From an uncultured Verrucomicrobiota bacterium (lineage in GTDB: Bacteria; Verrucomicrobiota; Verrucomicrobiia; Limisphaerales; UBA9464), in assembly GCA_903907995.1 (NCBI GenBank), contig CAIVQH010000020.1:20875-84874 (forward strand): DNA of 64,000 nucleotides, read 5' to 3'. The position numbers were made by a program, and so were the translations under genes. Numbering within the stretch: position 1 is the stretch's first letter; every line of letters starts with the position of its first letter. A model generated the notes under the pieces. That model was not told the origin of the DNA, searched no databases, and saw only the letters and a list, made by a program, of their open reading frames with translations. Shown here in pieces: positions 26,220-34,230 of the stretch.

Positions 26220-26397
26220 GGGCTCACCTCACTGCGGATCATGCCGTCGCGCCAGCCAATTTACCGGACCGGCCGGCGGCGCCCGTGGCGGACTCGCACT
26301 GGACGGCCTGGGGCGATTCCGCCAAGGTCGCGCCATTCACTCCATCGCTCGGGACCGGTTACCCCATTGGGTGTTTCGCGTACCCGCCTCTCAGCCT

Positions 26398-27873
26398 ATG
26401 CCAAGCATCCATTGTCGGCGGAACCTTGTATCCGGCCTGATCACCCTCGCTGCCAGCCTGCTGCTCACTTCGGGTGCCCTTCGTGGCGAGACCGCTCCGG
26501 CTCTGGAGCCGATGAACTGGACCGCCCAGCAGGATCACCAGAACATGATGGACCAGCTCGGCATCCGGGCGCTCCGACCGGGCCCGAGCGGCAAGCCGGG
26601 CGCAACCAACGAGGCGAATTACGACCCGGCCAAGGCCAATCCGTACCCAAATCTGCCTGACGTGCTCACGCTGAAGAATGGCCAGAAGGTCACCACCGCC
26701 AGGATGTGGTGGAAGCAGCGCCGCCCGGAGATCGTCGAGGATTTCGAACGCGAGGTGATCGGCCGTGTGCCGCCGCACGTGCCCAAGGTGACGTGGACGG
26801 TGGTCACGCAGATGACGGATGGTGTGGTCGGCAACATGCCCGTCCTCGCCAAAAAGCTCGTGGGCCACGTGGACAATTCGGCGTACCCGGCGATCAAGGT
26901 GGACATCGCGATGACACTCGTCACTCCGGCGAACGCCAATGGACGCGTGCCGGTCCTGATGATGTTCGGCGGCTTCTTCGGCGGGGACGGAATGCCCAAG
27001 CCGGCAGGATATGTTTCGACGAACAAAATGCCGGAGTTCGGCGGGCCGTATGCAGATCCGCCCTCGACTGAGCAGCTCATCGCCGATGGCTGGGGCTACG
27101 CCATCATCAACCCTGGCAGTGTACAGGCGGACAATGGGGCCGGGCTAACGAAGGGCATCATCGGCCTCGTCAACCACGGCCAGCCGCGCAAACCCGACGA
27201 CTGGGGTTCGCTGCGTGCATGGGCCTGGGGTGCCGCGCGCGGCCTCGACTACCTGGCAACCGAACGCACTGTGGACGCCAAGCACGTCGGCATCGAGGGC
27301 GTGTCCCGATACGGCAAAGCCGCGCTGGTCACCCTCGCCTTTGAGCCGCATTTCGCCTTCGCGCTGGTCGGTTCCTCCGGAGAAGGCGGGGCCAAGCTGC
27401 ACCGCCGCAATTTCGGCGAGGCGGTGGAGAGCCTCACTGGCTCTGGCGAGTATCATTGGATGGCCGGCAACTTCATCAAATACGGCGCCTCCGACGCGAC
27501 CTTCGGCAGCAAGAACGCCAATGACCTCCCGGTGGATGCCCATGAGCTGATTGCGCTGTGCGCGCCCCGGCCCACATTCATCAGCTACGGCATTCCGGCA
27601 CGCGGCGATGCCAACTGGCTCGACCAGCAGGGCAGCTACATGGCCACGGTCGCTGCCGGCCCAGTCTTTCGTCTGCTGGGTGCGCACGATCTCGGCGTGA
27701 AGGAAGATTATCGCACCGCGCAGATGCCTCCCGTGCAGACGGACCTGCTCGACGGCGAGCTCGCCTGGCGCCAGCACAACGGCGGCCACGAGGACCGGTC
27801 GAACATGAAGCATTTCCTCCGCTGGGCCGACCGGCTGATCCATCACCAGGCACCGGTCGCCGCTGCGAAGTAA
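26398..27873 (+). CDS. Secreted CE15-like glucuronoyl esterase
   Basis: A 491-residue exported alpha/beta-hydrolase. Signal peptide 1-31. The domain shows RRPEIVEDFEREVIGRVP, MMFGGFFGG, the nucleophile elbow GVSRYGKAAL, in which the S of SR is the nucleophile (family pattern G-C-S-R-x-G-K), and the catalytic histidine near HEDRSNMKHFLRWAD. CE15 enzymes cleave ester bonds between glucuronoxylan and lignin; in Verrucomicrobia many are paralogous with unknown specificity. The start is the ATG at 26398, just before the signal. Confidence 0.85.
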   Translation: MPSIHCRRNLVSGLITLAASLLLTSGALRGETAPALEPMNWTAQQDHQNMMDQLGIRALRPGPSGKPGATNEANYDPAKANPYPNLPDVLTLKNGQKVTTARMWWKQRRPEIVEDFEREVIGRVPPHVPKVTWTVVTQMTDGVVGNMPVLAKKLVGHVDNSAYPAIKVDIAMTLVTPANANGRVPVLMMFGGFFGGDGMPKPAGYVSTNKMPEFGGPYADPPSTEQLIADGWGYAIINPGSVQADNGAGLTKGIIGLVNHGQPRKPDDWGSLRAWAWGAARGLDYLATERTVDAKHVGIEGVSRYGKAALVTLAFEPHFAFALVGSSGEGGAKLHRRNFGEAVESLTGSGEYHWMAGNFIKYGASDATFGSKNANDLPVDAHELIALCAPRPTFISYGIPARGDANWLDQQGSYMATVAAGPVFRLLGAHDLGVKEDYRTAQMPPVQTDLLDGELAWRQHNGGHEDRSNMKHFLRWADRLIHHQAPVAAAK

Positions 27874-27930
27874 TCAGGTAATCAGTGAGCCTGTGAGTCG
27901 GTGAGTCGACGAGTCACCCTGCCTACGAGA

Positions 27931-28146
27931 ATGCCGAAGGCATTCGATCATTCAGCCCAGGGTTGGCGTGGAGCGACTACCCTGGGTCATGGTTAGAAAA
28001 GTGATCCCAACCGCAACGCGGTTGCATCGGTAAGCGCCGGGATTTGATTCATCTCCTTCAGAGATGGTCGCGATTTCCGCGCCTAACCCGGCGTAGTCTG
28101 ACTTCGTCGCGCAACGCCGGGCTGAATGATGCAATCCCTTCGGGAT
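27931..28146. repeat. 216-bp palindromic repeat
   Basis: The left end ATGCCGAAGGCATTCGATCA and the reverse complement of the right end, ATCCCGAAGGGATTGCATCA, continue together through ATTCAGCCC, about 30 of 36 positions. Each half contains its own hairpin (CCCAGGG...CCCTGGG and CCCGGCG...CGCCGGG). It fills the gap between the CE15 gene and the symporter; the remainder of 27874-28164 shows nothing else. Confidence 0.7.
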
Positions 28147-28164
28147 ATTGCCGTGCTCGCACTT

Positions 28165-29634
28165 CTACACCGACGCCTTCGCCATCGTCAGGCGAGCAAA
28201 TGCCACCACCCCCAGCGCGGTGAGCAGGCCGTTCAGCAGCAGCAGCTCGAAGCCGAACTGGTAGCCGCCAAACCACGCCACCGAATAATGGCTGAGCACG
28301 CCGCAGAGCACCGGTGAAACCAGGCAGACCACCGGCACCATCCATCCGCCCGCGCGCACCTTGGTGAACAGGCCCAGGGTAAACAGGCCGAGCAGCGGCC
28401 CGTAGGTGTAGCCCGCGAGATCCAGCACGAGCTTGATGACCGCGCCATTGTGGCGCGCCTTGAAAGCCAGGATCGCCCCGAGCAGCACCACCGCGAAGCC
28501 GAGGTGGATGAGGCGCCGCCATTTCGTCTGCGTGGTTTCGTCGAGGTCGCGGCGCGTGCCGAAGCCAAGGAAGTCGATGCAGAAGCTCGTCGTGAGCGTC
28601 GTGAGCACCGAGTCGGCGCTGTTGAAGGTCGCGGCGGTGAGGCCGATCACGAAGACCAGCGCGGCAAACGCGCCGAGGTGCTGCAGCGCCAGCAATGGGA
28701 AGAGCTGGTCGGTCTGTGCCGGGATGGCGATGCCCTTGGCCTCGGCGTAATGGAAGAGCAGCGCGCCCAGCGCGAGAAAGGCCGCGTTCACGAGCACCAT
28801 CACCACGGTGAAGGCGTAGAGGTTTTTCTTCGCATCTCCCAGGGAACGGCAGCTCAGGTTCTTCTGCATGGCGTTCTGGTCGAGGCCCGTCATCACGACG
28901 GCGATGGCCGCGCCGGAGAAGAACTGCTTCCAGAAATATTCGGGCGCCCGCCAGTCCTCGAAGAAGAAGGTCTGCGTCAGCGGGCTGGATTTCACCGCCG
29001 CCCACAGGCCGCCCAGCCCAAGGTGCAGGTCGGCCCCGACGGCGGCGATGGAAAGCAGCACGCCCAGCACGAGGAAGCCGCTTTGCAGGCTGTCGGTCCA
29101 CACCAGCGTCTTGATGCCGCCGCGCAGCGTGTAAACGAGGATCAGCCCGATGATGACCGCGACCGTCACCGCGAACGGCACGCCCATCCGGTCGAACACA
29201 AAGGTCTGAAACACATTCGCCGCGAGATACAGCCGCGCTGCCGCCCCCAGCAGCCGGGAGAGGAGAAAGAACGCCGAGCCGGTGCGTTGGGCCGCGAGAC
29301 CGAAGCGCTGGCCGAGGTAGGAGTAGATGCTCGTGAGGTTCAGCCGGTAATAGAGCGGCAACAGCACCTCGGCGATGATGACATAGCCCAGCACATAGCC
29401 CAGCACGACCTGGAGATAGGCGAACTTCGCGGTGCCCACCTGCCCCGGCACGGAGATGTAGGTGACTCCCGAAAGCGAATCACCGATCAGGCCGAAGGCG
29501 ACCACCAGCCACGGCGAGTTTTTATTGCCGAGGTAGTAGCCCGCCGCGTCGGCGCGGCGACCGGTGATCCAGGCGACGCTGAGCAGGAGCGCAAAGTAGA
29601 GCGCGACGCAGCCGAGGATGAGTAGCGGGCTCAC
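28165..29634 (-). CDS. Sodium:solute symporter (SSS family)
   Basis: A 489-residue inner-membrane transporter with about 13 helices. The early segment GYYLGNKNSPWLVVAFGLIGDSLSGVTYISVPG (helices 1-2 of the LeuT fold), then RLYLAANVFQTFVFDRMG and VYTLRGGIKTLVWTDSLQS, and the late FNSADSVLTTLTTSFCIDFL with the Na2-site Ser/Thr residues, are SSS signatures. It starts at GTG (29634), overlapping the stop of the UreF-like gene by 4 nt. Substrate unknown; the coupling to a urease-type chaperone makes urea one candidate, but this is inference. Confidence 0.9.
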   Translation of the reverse strand: MSPLLILGCVALYFALLLSVAWITGRRADAAGYYLGNKNSPWLVVAFGLIGDSLSGVTYISVPGQVGTAKFAYLQVVLGYVLGYVIIAEVLLPLYYRLNLTSIYSYLGQRFGLAAQRTGSAFFLLSRLLGAAARLYLAANVFQTFVFDRMGVPFAVTVAVIIGLILVYTLRGGIKTLVWTDSLQSGFLVLGVLLSIAAVGADLHLGLGGLWAAVKSSPLTQTFFFEDWRAPEYFWKQFFSGAAIAVVMTGLDQNAMQKNLSCRSLGDAKKNLYAFTVVMVLVNAAFLALGALLFHYAEAKGIAIPAQTDQLFPLLALQHLGAFAALVFVIGLTAATFNSADSVLTTLTTSFCIDFLGFGTRRDLDETTQTKWRRLIHLGFAVVLLGAILAFKARHNGAVIKLVLDLAGYTYGPLLGLFTLGLFTKVRAGGWMVPVVCLVSPVLCGVLSHYSVAWFGGYQFGFELLLLNGLLTALGVVAFARLTMAKASV

Positions 29635-30266
29635 GCGGCGGCAAACAGGGCGGCGTCCGGCAGGGGCGGCAGGCTCGCCGGCAGGGTGGCGCAAACTTCG
29701 TCCAGCAGCCGTAGGCACTCCGCTTCCGGCAGGCCATGTTCCTGGATGGCCCCGTCCACGAATCCGCCGAGTGTCTGCGTGGCAAAGTTCATCAGCCCCT
29801 GCCGGAGCGGCAGGTTGAAGACGGCCAGCACGACCCCATAGACCAGCGGATGCCACCCCCGCGCGTCGGCGTGGTCGACGGCGGAGATATACTTCTGCAC
29901 CACACGCTGGTCGTGCAGCGGACGCAGCCGGTTCAACTGTCGCTGGCCGACGCGGAAACTGGCCTCGGAAAAACTCCGCTGCGCGGCGGTCGTGCCCCAT
30001 TCGCGGTCGAGGGCCATCAGTTCACGGGCCTGGCCAGCCCGCGCCAGTTCGAAGGCGCGCACGATCATGGGCCATTCCTGCGCCGCCAGCACCTCCCGGC
30101 TGTGAGCGGTCAGGGTGGCCTGCAAGGCCAGAACCGTCCGGCACGTCGCCCAACTGCTGGTCGCGGGCACGACCGCCCGCTCGTCAGCGCGGCCGACCTG
30201 CTCGGCCAGGGACCGCACATCCCCAAGCACTTCGGAGACGTGGGCGGTGGAAGACGTGTTCGTCAT
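29631..30266 (-). CDS. UreF-like protein coupled to a symporter
   Basis: A 211-residue helical protein. Residues about 70-200 resemble the urease accessory protein UreF: ARAGQARELMALDREW, the R-x-x-S-x-x-x-G pattern in FSEASFRVGQRQLNRL, then HPLVYGVVLAVFNLPLRQGL and a C-terminal helical bundle ending ECLRLLDEV. The canonical UreF N-terminus (G-F-x-H-S) is not seen. No ureABC, ureD, ureE or ureG is in the window. The stop overlaps the symporter start (GTGA), so the two proteins are made together. Family assignment is tentative. Confidence 0.55.
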   Translation of the reverse strand: MTNTSSTAHVSEVLGDVRSLAEQVGRADERAVVPATSSWATCRTVLALQATLTAHSREVLAAQEWPMIVRAFELARAGQARELMALDREWGTTAAQRSFSEASFRVGQRQLNRLRPLHDQRVVQKYISAVDHADARGWHPLVYGVVLAVFNLPLRQGLMNFATQTLGGFVDGAIQEHGLPEAECLRLLDEVCATLPASLPPLPDAALFAAA

Positions 30267-30368
30267 GTCGGGACAAGGCTAACGGAGGCCTTTGAAACGG
30301 CGAGCGGGATTTGAAGGTCGTGCCGAATTGCGCACCGAATTGGCCAAAAACACGCAGCTCCGCCGGCT

Positions 30369-30569
30369 TTGTTGATAATTAGTCACCTTAACCGCAATTA
30401 TGAATGCGAATACCGGGTTGGCATCCCTAATGCAGTCACCTCAACCCGTGGAAAGAGCACTAACAAACGCAATGCGAATGAGAGTGTTACCCTCCGTCCC
30501 GGCTATCACGGCTGGGACACCCTTCCTTCCTTCCACTCCAAACGCGGCTGGCGAACAGGCTGGCCGTGA
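30369..30569 (+). CDS. Possible small ORF before a terminator
   Basis: A 66-codon frame starting at TTG in an AT-richer part of a 483-bp gene-free stretch (30267-30749). It ends 17 nt before an intrinsic terminator, which shows that some plus-strand transcript ends here. The peptide (Gly/Trp-rich end YHGWDTLPSFHS) matches nothing I recognise. The transcript could equally be a non-coding RNA, or a remnant of a repeat. Confidence 0.25.
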   Translation: MLIISHLNRNYECEYRVGIPNAVTSTRGKSTNKRNANESVTLRPGYHGWDTLPSFHSKRGWRTGWP

Positions 30570-30585
30570 GACCTCATGAACCTGG

Positions 30586-30618
30586 CCCGGCGGCTTGTTC
30601 CACAGGCCGCCGGGTTTT
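30586..30618 (+). terminator. Rho-independent terminator, orphan
   Basis: 9-bp stem CCCGGCGGC/GCCGCCGGG (30586-30594 with 30606-30614) followed by TTTT. The only annotated neighbours are on the minus strand, so it must end an unrecognised plus-strand transcript. Confidence 0.65.
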
Positions 30619-30688
30619 CTAATTTCCCAACCGCAAACCAATTTCCCGCTGGCACCTTCGCTGGCGGCCAACCAAGCTGAACCTGAAC

Positions 30689-30714
30689 GGGGCGGTGCCG
30701 CAAGGCACCGCCCC
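30689..30714. repeat. Perfect hairpin with GCAA tetraloop
   Basis: 11-bp perfect stem GGGGCGGTGCC/GGCACCGCCCC closed by GCAA, without a T-run. It lies 36 nt downstream of the end of the DUF4337 gene. It resembles the GGGACGGTGCGC arms of the element at 12387-12517 and may be a solo relic of such a repeat. Confidence 0.5.
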
Positions 30715-30749
30715 TATGGTTTTGCAGCACAGCCATTTGCCCCGGCCGC

Positions 30750-31298
30750 TTACGCCCCGATAAAGGCCACGGCGAGCAGCACCAGACCCGCGATGCCGGA
30801 AGCGATTCCGGCGTACCAGAACAGCCGTCGCTTGGTCAGCACGGCGATGGCAGAGACGCCGATGGCCACCTGGAACAGCGTGACGCTCCGGGCCAGGCGG
30901 GTATGCAGGTGCATGTGATGGGCGGAGGTTTTGACGAGCTTGTCGGCCTCGGTCCGGATCTCCTCCTGCTCTTGCTTATACTGCGCCAATTTTTCGCGGT
31001 CCTTGTCCGCCGTGGGTTTGCCGAAGGCCTCCAGCAGGTCGAGTTTCGAGCGCAGGACGTTCTCCTTCAAGCTCTTCGCCTGATAGTAGCTCCACTGGTT
31101 GGCGGCTTCCATCTGCTCCAGCATGCCCTCGTTGGCATAGTGGCCCGACGCAAGGGCGCCGATGGCAGCCAAAACCGCCAACAGCGCGGTCGTCAGCGCC
31201 ACGCCTAGGGTCCAGTCCGGCCGCCCCGCGCCATGGCTGTGGCGGTGGCGGTGGATATCTTCGTCAACCTGCTCCATCGGAACTTCCTGATCTTCCAT
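30750..31298 (-). CDS. DUF4337-like membrane protein
   Basis: A 182-residue membrane protein. A His-rich N-terminus (residues 12-22, HRHRHSHG), a helix (about 30-50), a soluble charged helical segment (60-130: NQWSYYQAKSLKENVLRSK, KYKQEQEEIRTEADKL type), and two C-terminal helices (about 135-180: VTLFQVAIGVSAIAVL, FWYAGIASGIAGLVLLAVAF). This is the DUF4337 plan, a family of unknown function. The start at 31298 is preferred, since the upstream 19 codons are atypical. Confidence 0.75.
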   Translation of the reverse strand: MEDQEVPMEQVDEDIHRHRHSHGAGRPDWTLGVALTTALLAVLAAIGALASGHYANEGMLEQMEAANQWSYYQAKSLKENVLRSKLDLLEAFGKPTADKDREKLAQYKQEQEEIRTEADKLVKTSAHHMHLHTRLARSVTLFQVAIGVSAIAVLTKRRLFWYAGIASGIAGLVLLAVAFIGA

Positions 31299-31347
31299 AA
31301 AAGGGATGCCGGAATGCCGTGCCGGCCCCGGAAACGCAAGTACGGGT

Positions 31348-31460
31348 TGACCCACCCCATCCTGATCTTGCTCGTGCTCTTGCTCTTGCTCAGTTCGCCA
31401 GTCCGAAAGTCCAAAATGGAATGGGTCAAGAGCAGGAGTATTAGCAAGAGCACGATGGCA
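31348..31460. repeat. Imperfect palindromic repeat with GCTCTTGCTC runs
   Basis: CTTGCTCGTGCTCTTGCTCT (31368-31387) is mirrored by AGCAAGAGCACGAT (31443-31456), and TTGACCCACCCC pairs with GGAATGGGTCAA (31419-31430). Short GCTCTT/AAGAGC runs of this sort recur in intergenic DNA of related bacteria as I remember it. It lies between the DUF4337 and UbiA-like genes. Confidence 0.4.
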
Positions 31461-31506
31461 GAAGCGAAACGTCCTTGGCCGGACTCAGCAATGCTCGCGA
31501 ACCCGC

Positions 31507-32445
31507 TCAGTACCAGTGCATCCGGAACCACGGAAACACCACCTCCACCGTGGTGACCGACACGAAAATCATGCTGATGACCGCGTTCAGCTTGAAAAAT
31601 GCGAGGTTGATCCAACTCAGGCTGCGCTTGCGGGCGATGATGTGCTCGAACACCAGCAGGCCGAGGATGAGCACCAGCCCAATCCAGTAGGCGAACCGGA
31701 AGCCGTTCAGCACGCCAAACACCACCAGCAGCCCCCACATGAAGATGTGCGCGAGGAAGGCGACCCCGAGCGAATTCTTCAGCCCCCAGCGCACCACCAG
31801 CGAATGCAGCCCGAAACTGCGGTCGAACTCGTAGTCCTGCGTCGCGTAGATGATGTCGAAGCCGACCAGCCAGAGCACGACCGCCAGCGCCAGCACGAGC
31901 GGTACGGTCGTGCCGAATTTCAACGCCTCCAGCCCCCCGCTCCCTGCCACTGCCGGCAAAAAGGAGACCCGCCCTTCGACGGCCAGCCACGCGCCGATCG
32001 GCGCGATCGCCAGCGCGATGCCCAGCCAGACGTGGGTGAAGTCGGTGAACCGCTTGGTCAGCGAATAGAAGCAGACGAAAAACAGGGCTACCGGCGAAAG
32101 CCACAGGCACAGCGGGTTCAGCAGTCCCGCCGCCACGATCAGCCCGGCCCCGCTAAGCAGGCAGAGGGCGATGGCGCTTGTGAGCGAGATTTCGCCGGTG
32201 ACAAGGTGCCGCTTGGCCGTGCGCGGATTGGCCGCGTCGAACCGGCGGTCCACGATGCGGTTGAAGGCCATCGCGCAGGTCCGTGCGCAGACCATGGCGA
32301 GGAGGATCAGCCCGAACACACGCCAGCCCGGCCAGCCCCGGGTTTCCCGCGCCGCCACCACCATCGAGGCAAGGGCGAACGGCAGCGCGAAAATCGTGTG
32401 GCTGACCTTAACAAACGAGGCCCACTTGGAGAGCGTACCAAACAT
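31507..32445 (-). CDS. UbiA-family prenyltransferase (MqnP/UbiA type)
   Basis: Integral membrane enzyme that attaches an isoprenoid chain to an aromatic ring during quinone synthesis. It has 312 residues and about nine helices. The two Asp-rich motifs are NRIVDRRFDAANPRT (first, residues about 60-75) and DIIYATQDYEFDRSFGLHS (second). Because the window also holds mqnE, the natural reading is prenylation of the futalosine-derived naphthoate (MqnP-like) rather than 4-hydroxybenzoate, but sequence alone does not decide. Start at 32445, 5 nt after the UbiX-like stop. Confidence 0.9.
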   Translation of the reverse strand: MFGTLSKWASFVKVSHTIFALPFALASMVVAARETRGWPGWRVFGLILLAMVCARTCAMAFNRIVDRRFDAANPRTAKRHLVTGEISLTSAIALCLLSGAGLIVAAGLLNPLCLWLSPVALFFVCFYSLTKRFTDFTHVWLGIALAIAPIGAWLAVEGRVSFLPAVAGSGGLEALKFGTTVPLVLALAVVLWLVGFDIIYATQDYEFDRSFGLHSLVVRWGLKNSLGVAFLAHIFMWGLLVVFGVLNGFRFAYWIGLVLILGLLVFEHIIARKRSLSWINLAFFKLNAVISMIFVSVTTVEVVFPWFRMHWY

Positions 32446-32450
32446 CGCGT

Positions 32451-33008
32451 CTATTCTGGCTCCTCCTGCCACCGGGCAACAAGGTCATGCTTCACGCCGA
32501 GATGATCGAGCACCCGAGCCACCACCGTGTCAGCCACCTGCTCCACGGTCTGTGGCAGCGTGTAATAGGACGGATTGGCCGGCAGAATCTGCGCACCCGC
32601 CAGGATCAGCAGCTCGAGATTCTTCACGTGGACGAGCGAAAGGGGCGTCTCGCGCGGCACGAGGATGAGCTTCTTCCGCTCCTTCAGCATCACATCGGCG
32701 CAGCGCAGCAGCGAATCGGAGCTGAGCCCGTGCGCAATACGGCCGAGCGTGCCCATGCTGCACGGGATGACGACCATGGCGTCCGGCGGATTGGAGCCGC
32801 TGGCAAACGGCAGGTTCATCGAGCGCAGCGAATGCTGCAGCACGCCCTCACGCAGGCGCAGCCCGTCGGGCAGCTCGGTGGAGATGACCTGCGCCGCGTA
32901 CTGGCTGAGGATGACGTGAACCTCGTGTTCCGCCGGATCCAGCCGATCAAGCAGCCGCTGCGCATAGAGCGAGCCGCTGGCGCCGGTGATGGCGACGAGA
33001 AAACGCAT
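32451..33008 (-). CDS. ubiX: UbiX-family flavin prenyltransferase
   Basis: Makes prenylated FMN for a UbiD-type decarboxylase. The 185-residue protein starts MRFLVAITGASGSLYAQRLL, the dinucleotide-like flavin-binding N-terminus. VVIPCSMGTLGRIAHGLSSDSLLRCADVMLKE, LVPRETPLS, and the late AGAQILPANPSYYTLPQTVEQV are UbiX signatures, and R-E-T-P is the DMAP phosphate site. Start at 33008, because upstream codons run into a palindromic repeat. Forms an operon with the UbiA-like gene; no UbiD is present in the window. Confidence 0.94.
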   Translation of the reverse strand: MRFLVAITGASGSLYAQRLLDRLDPAEHEVHVILSQYAAQVISTELPDGLRLREGVLQHSLRSMNLPFASGSNPPDAMVVIPCSMGTLGRIAHGLSSDSLLRCADVMLKERKKLILVPRETPLSLVHVKNLELLILAGAQILPANPSYYTLPQTVEQVADTVVARVLDHLGVKHDLVARWQEEPE

Positions 33009-33060
33009 GGGCGAAGTATGGCGGGACCGCCGGCAAACACCAGCCGGCACCAGCCCCATA

Positions 33061-33186
33061 GTAGGACGCGGCGTCTCGCCCGTCCTCTCACTGCTCTTCG
33101 TCGAAGCCAGAGTCGTTCATGCTTGTTGAAGGGAGTCAAACTTGAGGAGGCGCAGACCAGAGGACGGGCGAGACGCCGCGTCCTAC
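33061..33186. repeat. MITE-like element with perfect 28-bp inverted ends
   Basis: 33061-33088 (starts GTAGGACGCGGCGTCTCGCC) is repeated exactly in inverse at 33159-33186. The total is 126 bp, with 70 bp of unrelated centre. It lies between divergent ubiX and the exported protein at 33250. No transposase. Confidence 0.85.
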
Positions 33187-33249
33187 TTTACATTCGTCCC
33201 GAATGCGACGCCATTGCGACGCGTCGATCCGCCGCTTAACTTCGTCGCC

Positions 33250-33888
33250 ATGAACCGATTCCTGCCGTCTTTCGCCGCCGTTTTCATGCTCGCCAGCCTG
33301 CCACTCGTCCACGCCGAGGTGGTTTATCAGCAGGATTTCACCAAAGCCGACGTGGGTTCGCAGCCCGACGAGCTGCTGATCCTGGATGGCCAGTTCGCGG
33401 TGCAGGAGGCCGAGGGCAACCGGTTCTTCGAGCTGCCCGGCGCGCCGCTGGAGAGCTACGGCTTCCTGTTCGGCCCGAGCGCCGCCAGCGACGTGCAGGC
33501 CTCGGCGCGCATTTTCAGCACCAAGCAGGGCCGTAAGTTCCCTACCTTCGGCATCGGGCTGTGCGGCGCGAGCGGCTACCGGCTGCAGGTGTCACCGGCC
33601 AAAAAATCGATCGAACTTTTCAAGGGCGACACGGTGGTAACGAACGCACCCTTCGATTGGAAGAGCGGTGAATGGACCCAGTTACGCCTCCAGGTCCGCA
33701 AGGTGAAAGACGACGAGTTCAAGGTGGAAGGCAAGGCCTGGAACGCGGGCACGGAGGAGCCCAAGGAGCCCACAATCACGCTGACCGAGCCACAGGCCGT
33801 CCCGGCGGGCAAGGCCGGGGCTTGGGGCATGCCTTTCGCCGGTACTCCGATCCGCTTTGACGACCTGAAGGTCACCAAGCTGCCCTGA
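33250..33888 (+). CDS. Secreted LamG/DUF1080-like hypothetical protein
   Basis: A 212-residue exported protein. Signal peptide (1-22, ending LPLVHAEVV), then a predominantly beta protein with the rhythm of concanavalin-like or DUF1080-type domains: VYQQDFTKADVGSQPDELLI, FGPSAASDVQASARIFSTKQG, YRLQVSPAKKSIELFKGDTVV, FDWKSGEWTQLRLQVRKV and IRFDDLKVTKLP at the C-terminus. No catalytic residues can be named. Likely a carbohydrate- or surface-binding module acting outside the cell. Confidence 0.75.
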   Translation: MNRFLPSFAAVFMLASLPLVHAEVVYQQDFTKADVGSQPDELLILDGQFAVQEAEGNRFFELPGAPLESYGFLFGPSAASDVQASARIFSTKQGRKFPTFGIGLCGASGYRLQVSPAKKSIELFKGDTVVTNAPFDWKSGEWTQLRLQVRKVKDDEFKVEGKAWNAGTEEPKEPTITLTEPQAVPAGKAGAWGMPFAGTPIRFDDLKVTKLP

Positions 33889-33915
33889 AGGGAAGGCGAC
33901 GTGAGCGCGGTAGCG

Positions 33916-34032
33916 TTCTGGAGTGCGCCGGTGCGCCGGCGCTTTGCAGCAGCGCGTGCCTCCTTGCGTGCGAGCAATCTTGTTCCGGGTTGCTCACCCT
34001 GCAAAGCGGTGCAGCAGCACCGCAGTCCAAAA
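33916..34032. repeat. 117-bp imperfect palindromic repeat
   Basis: TTCTGGAGTGCG...CGCTTTGCAG (33916-33949) pairs with the inverse of 33999-34032 at about 25 of 34 positions. The TTTGGACTGCGG...CCGCTTTG pattern is, from memory, a common intergenic repeat in Verrucomicrobia. The rest of 33889-34230 shows only a presumed promoter region of the AIM24 gene. Confidence 0.6.
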
Positions 34033-34230
34033 CCTCGCGGACTCCGTAGCGAGGCTTGAGCAGTGCCAAGCCAGCCACGATGAAAGATGCCCCCATTGGA
34101 ACCATGACCTCATTCGTCCACTTGCTGCGGGGACGGATTTTGTGGTTTCTAGTCATCGGTTGTTGAAACCAAACCCGCGCTGGCGGGTATATCCTATCAC
34201 AGAAACACACACCATCCGGAGACCCTGACC

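Noticed and set aside
26035..26397. N-terminal extension of the CE15 esterase
   Set aside because: Overlaps the divergent SGNH gene, and a signal peptide starts at 26398.
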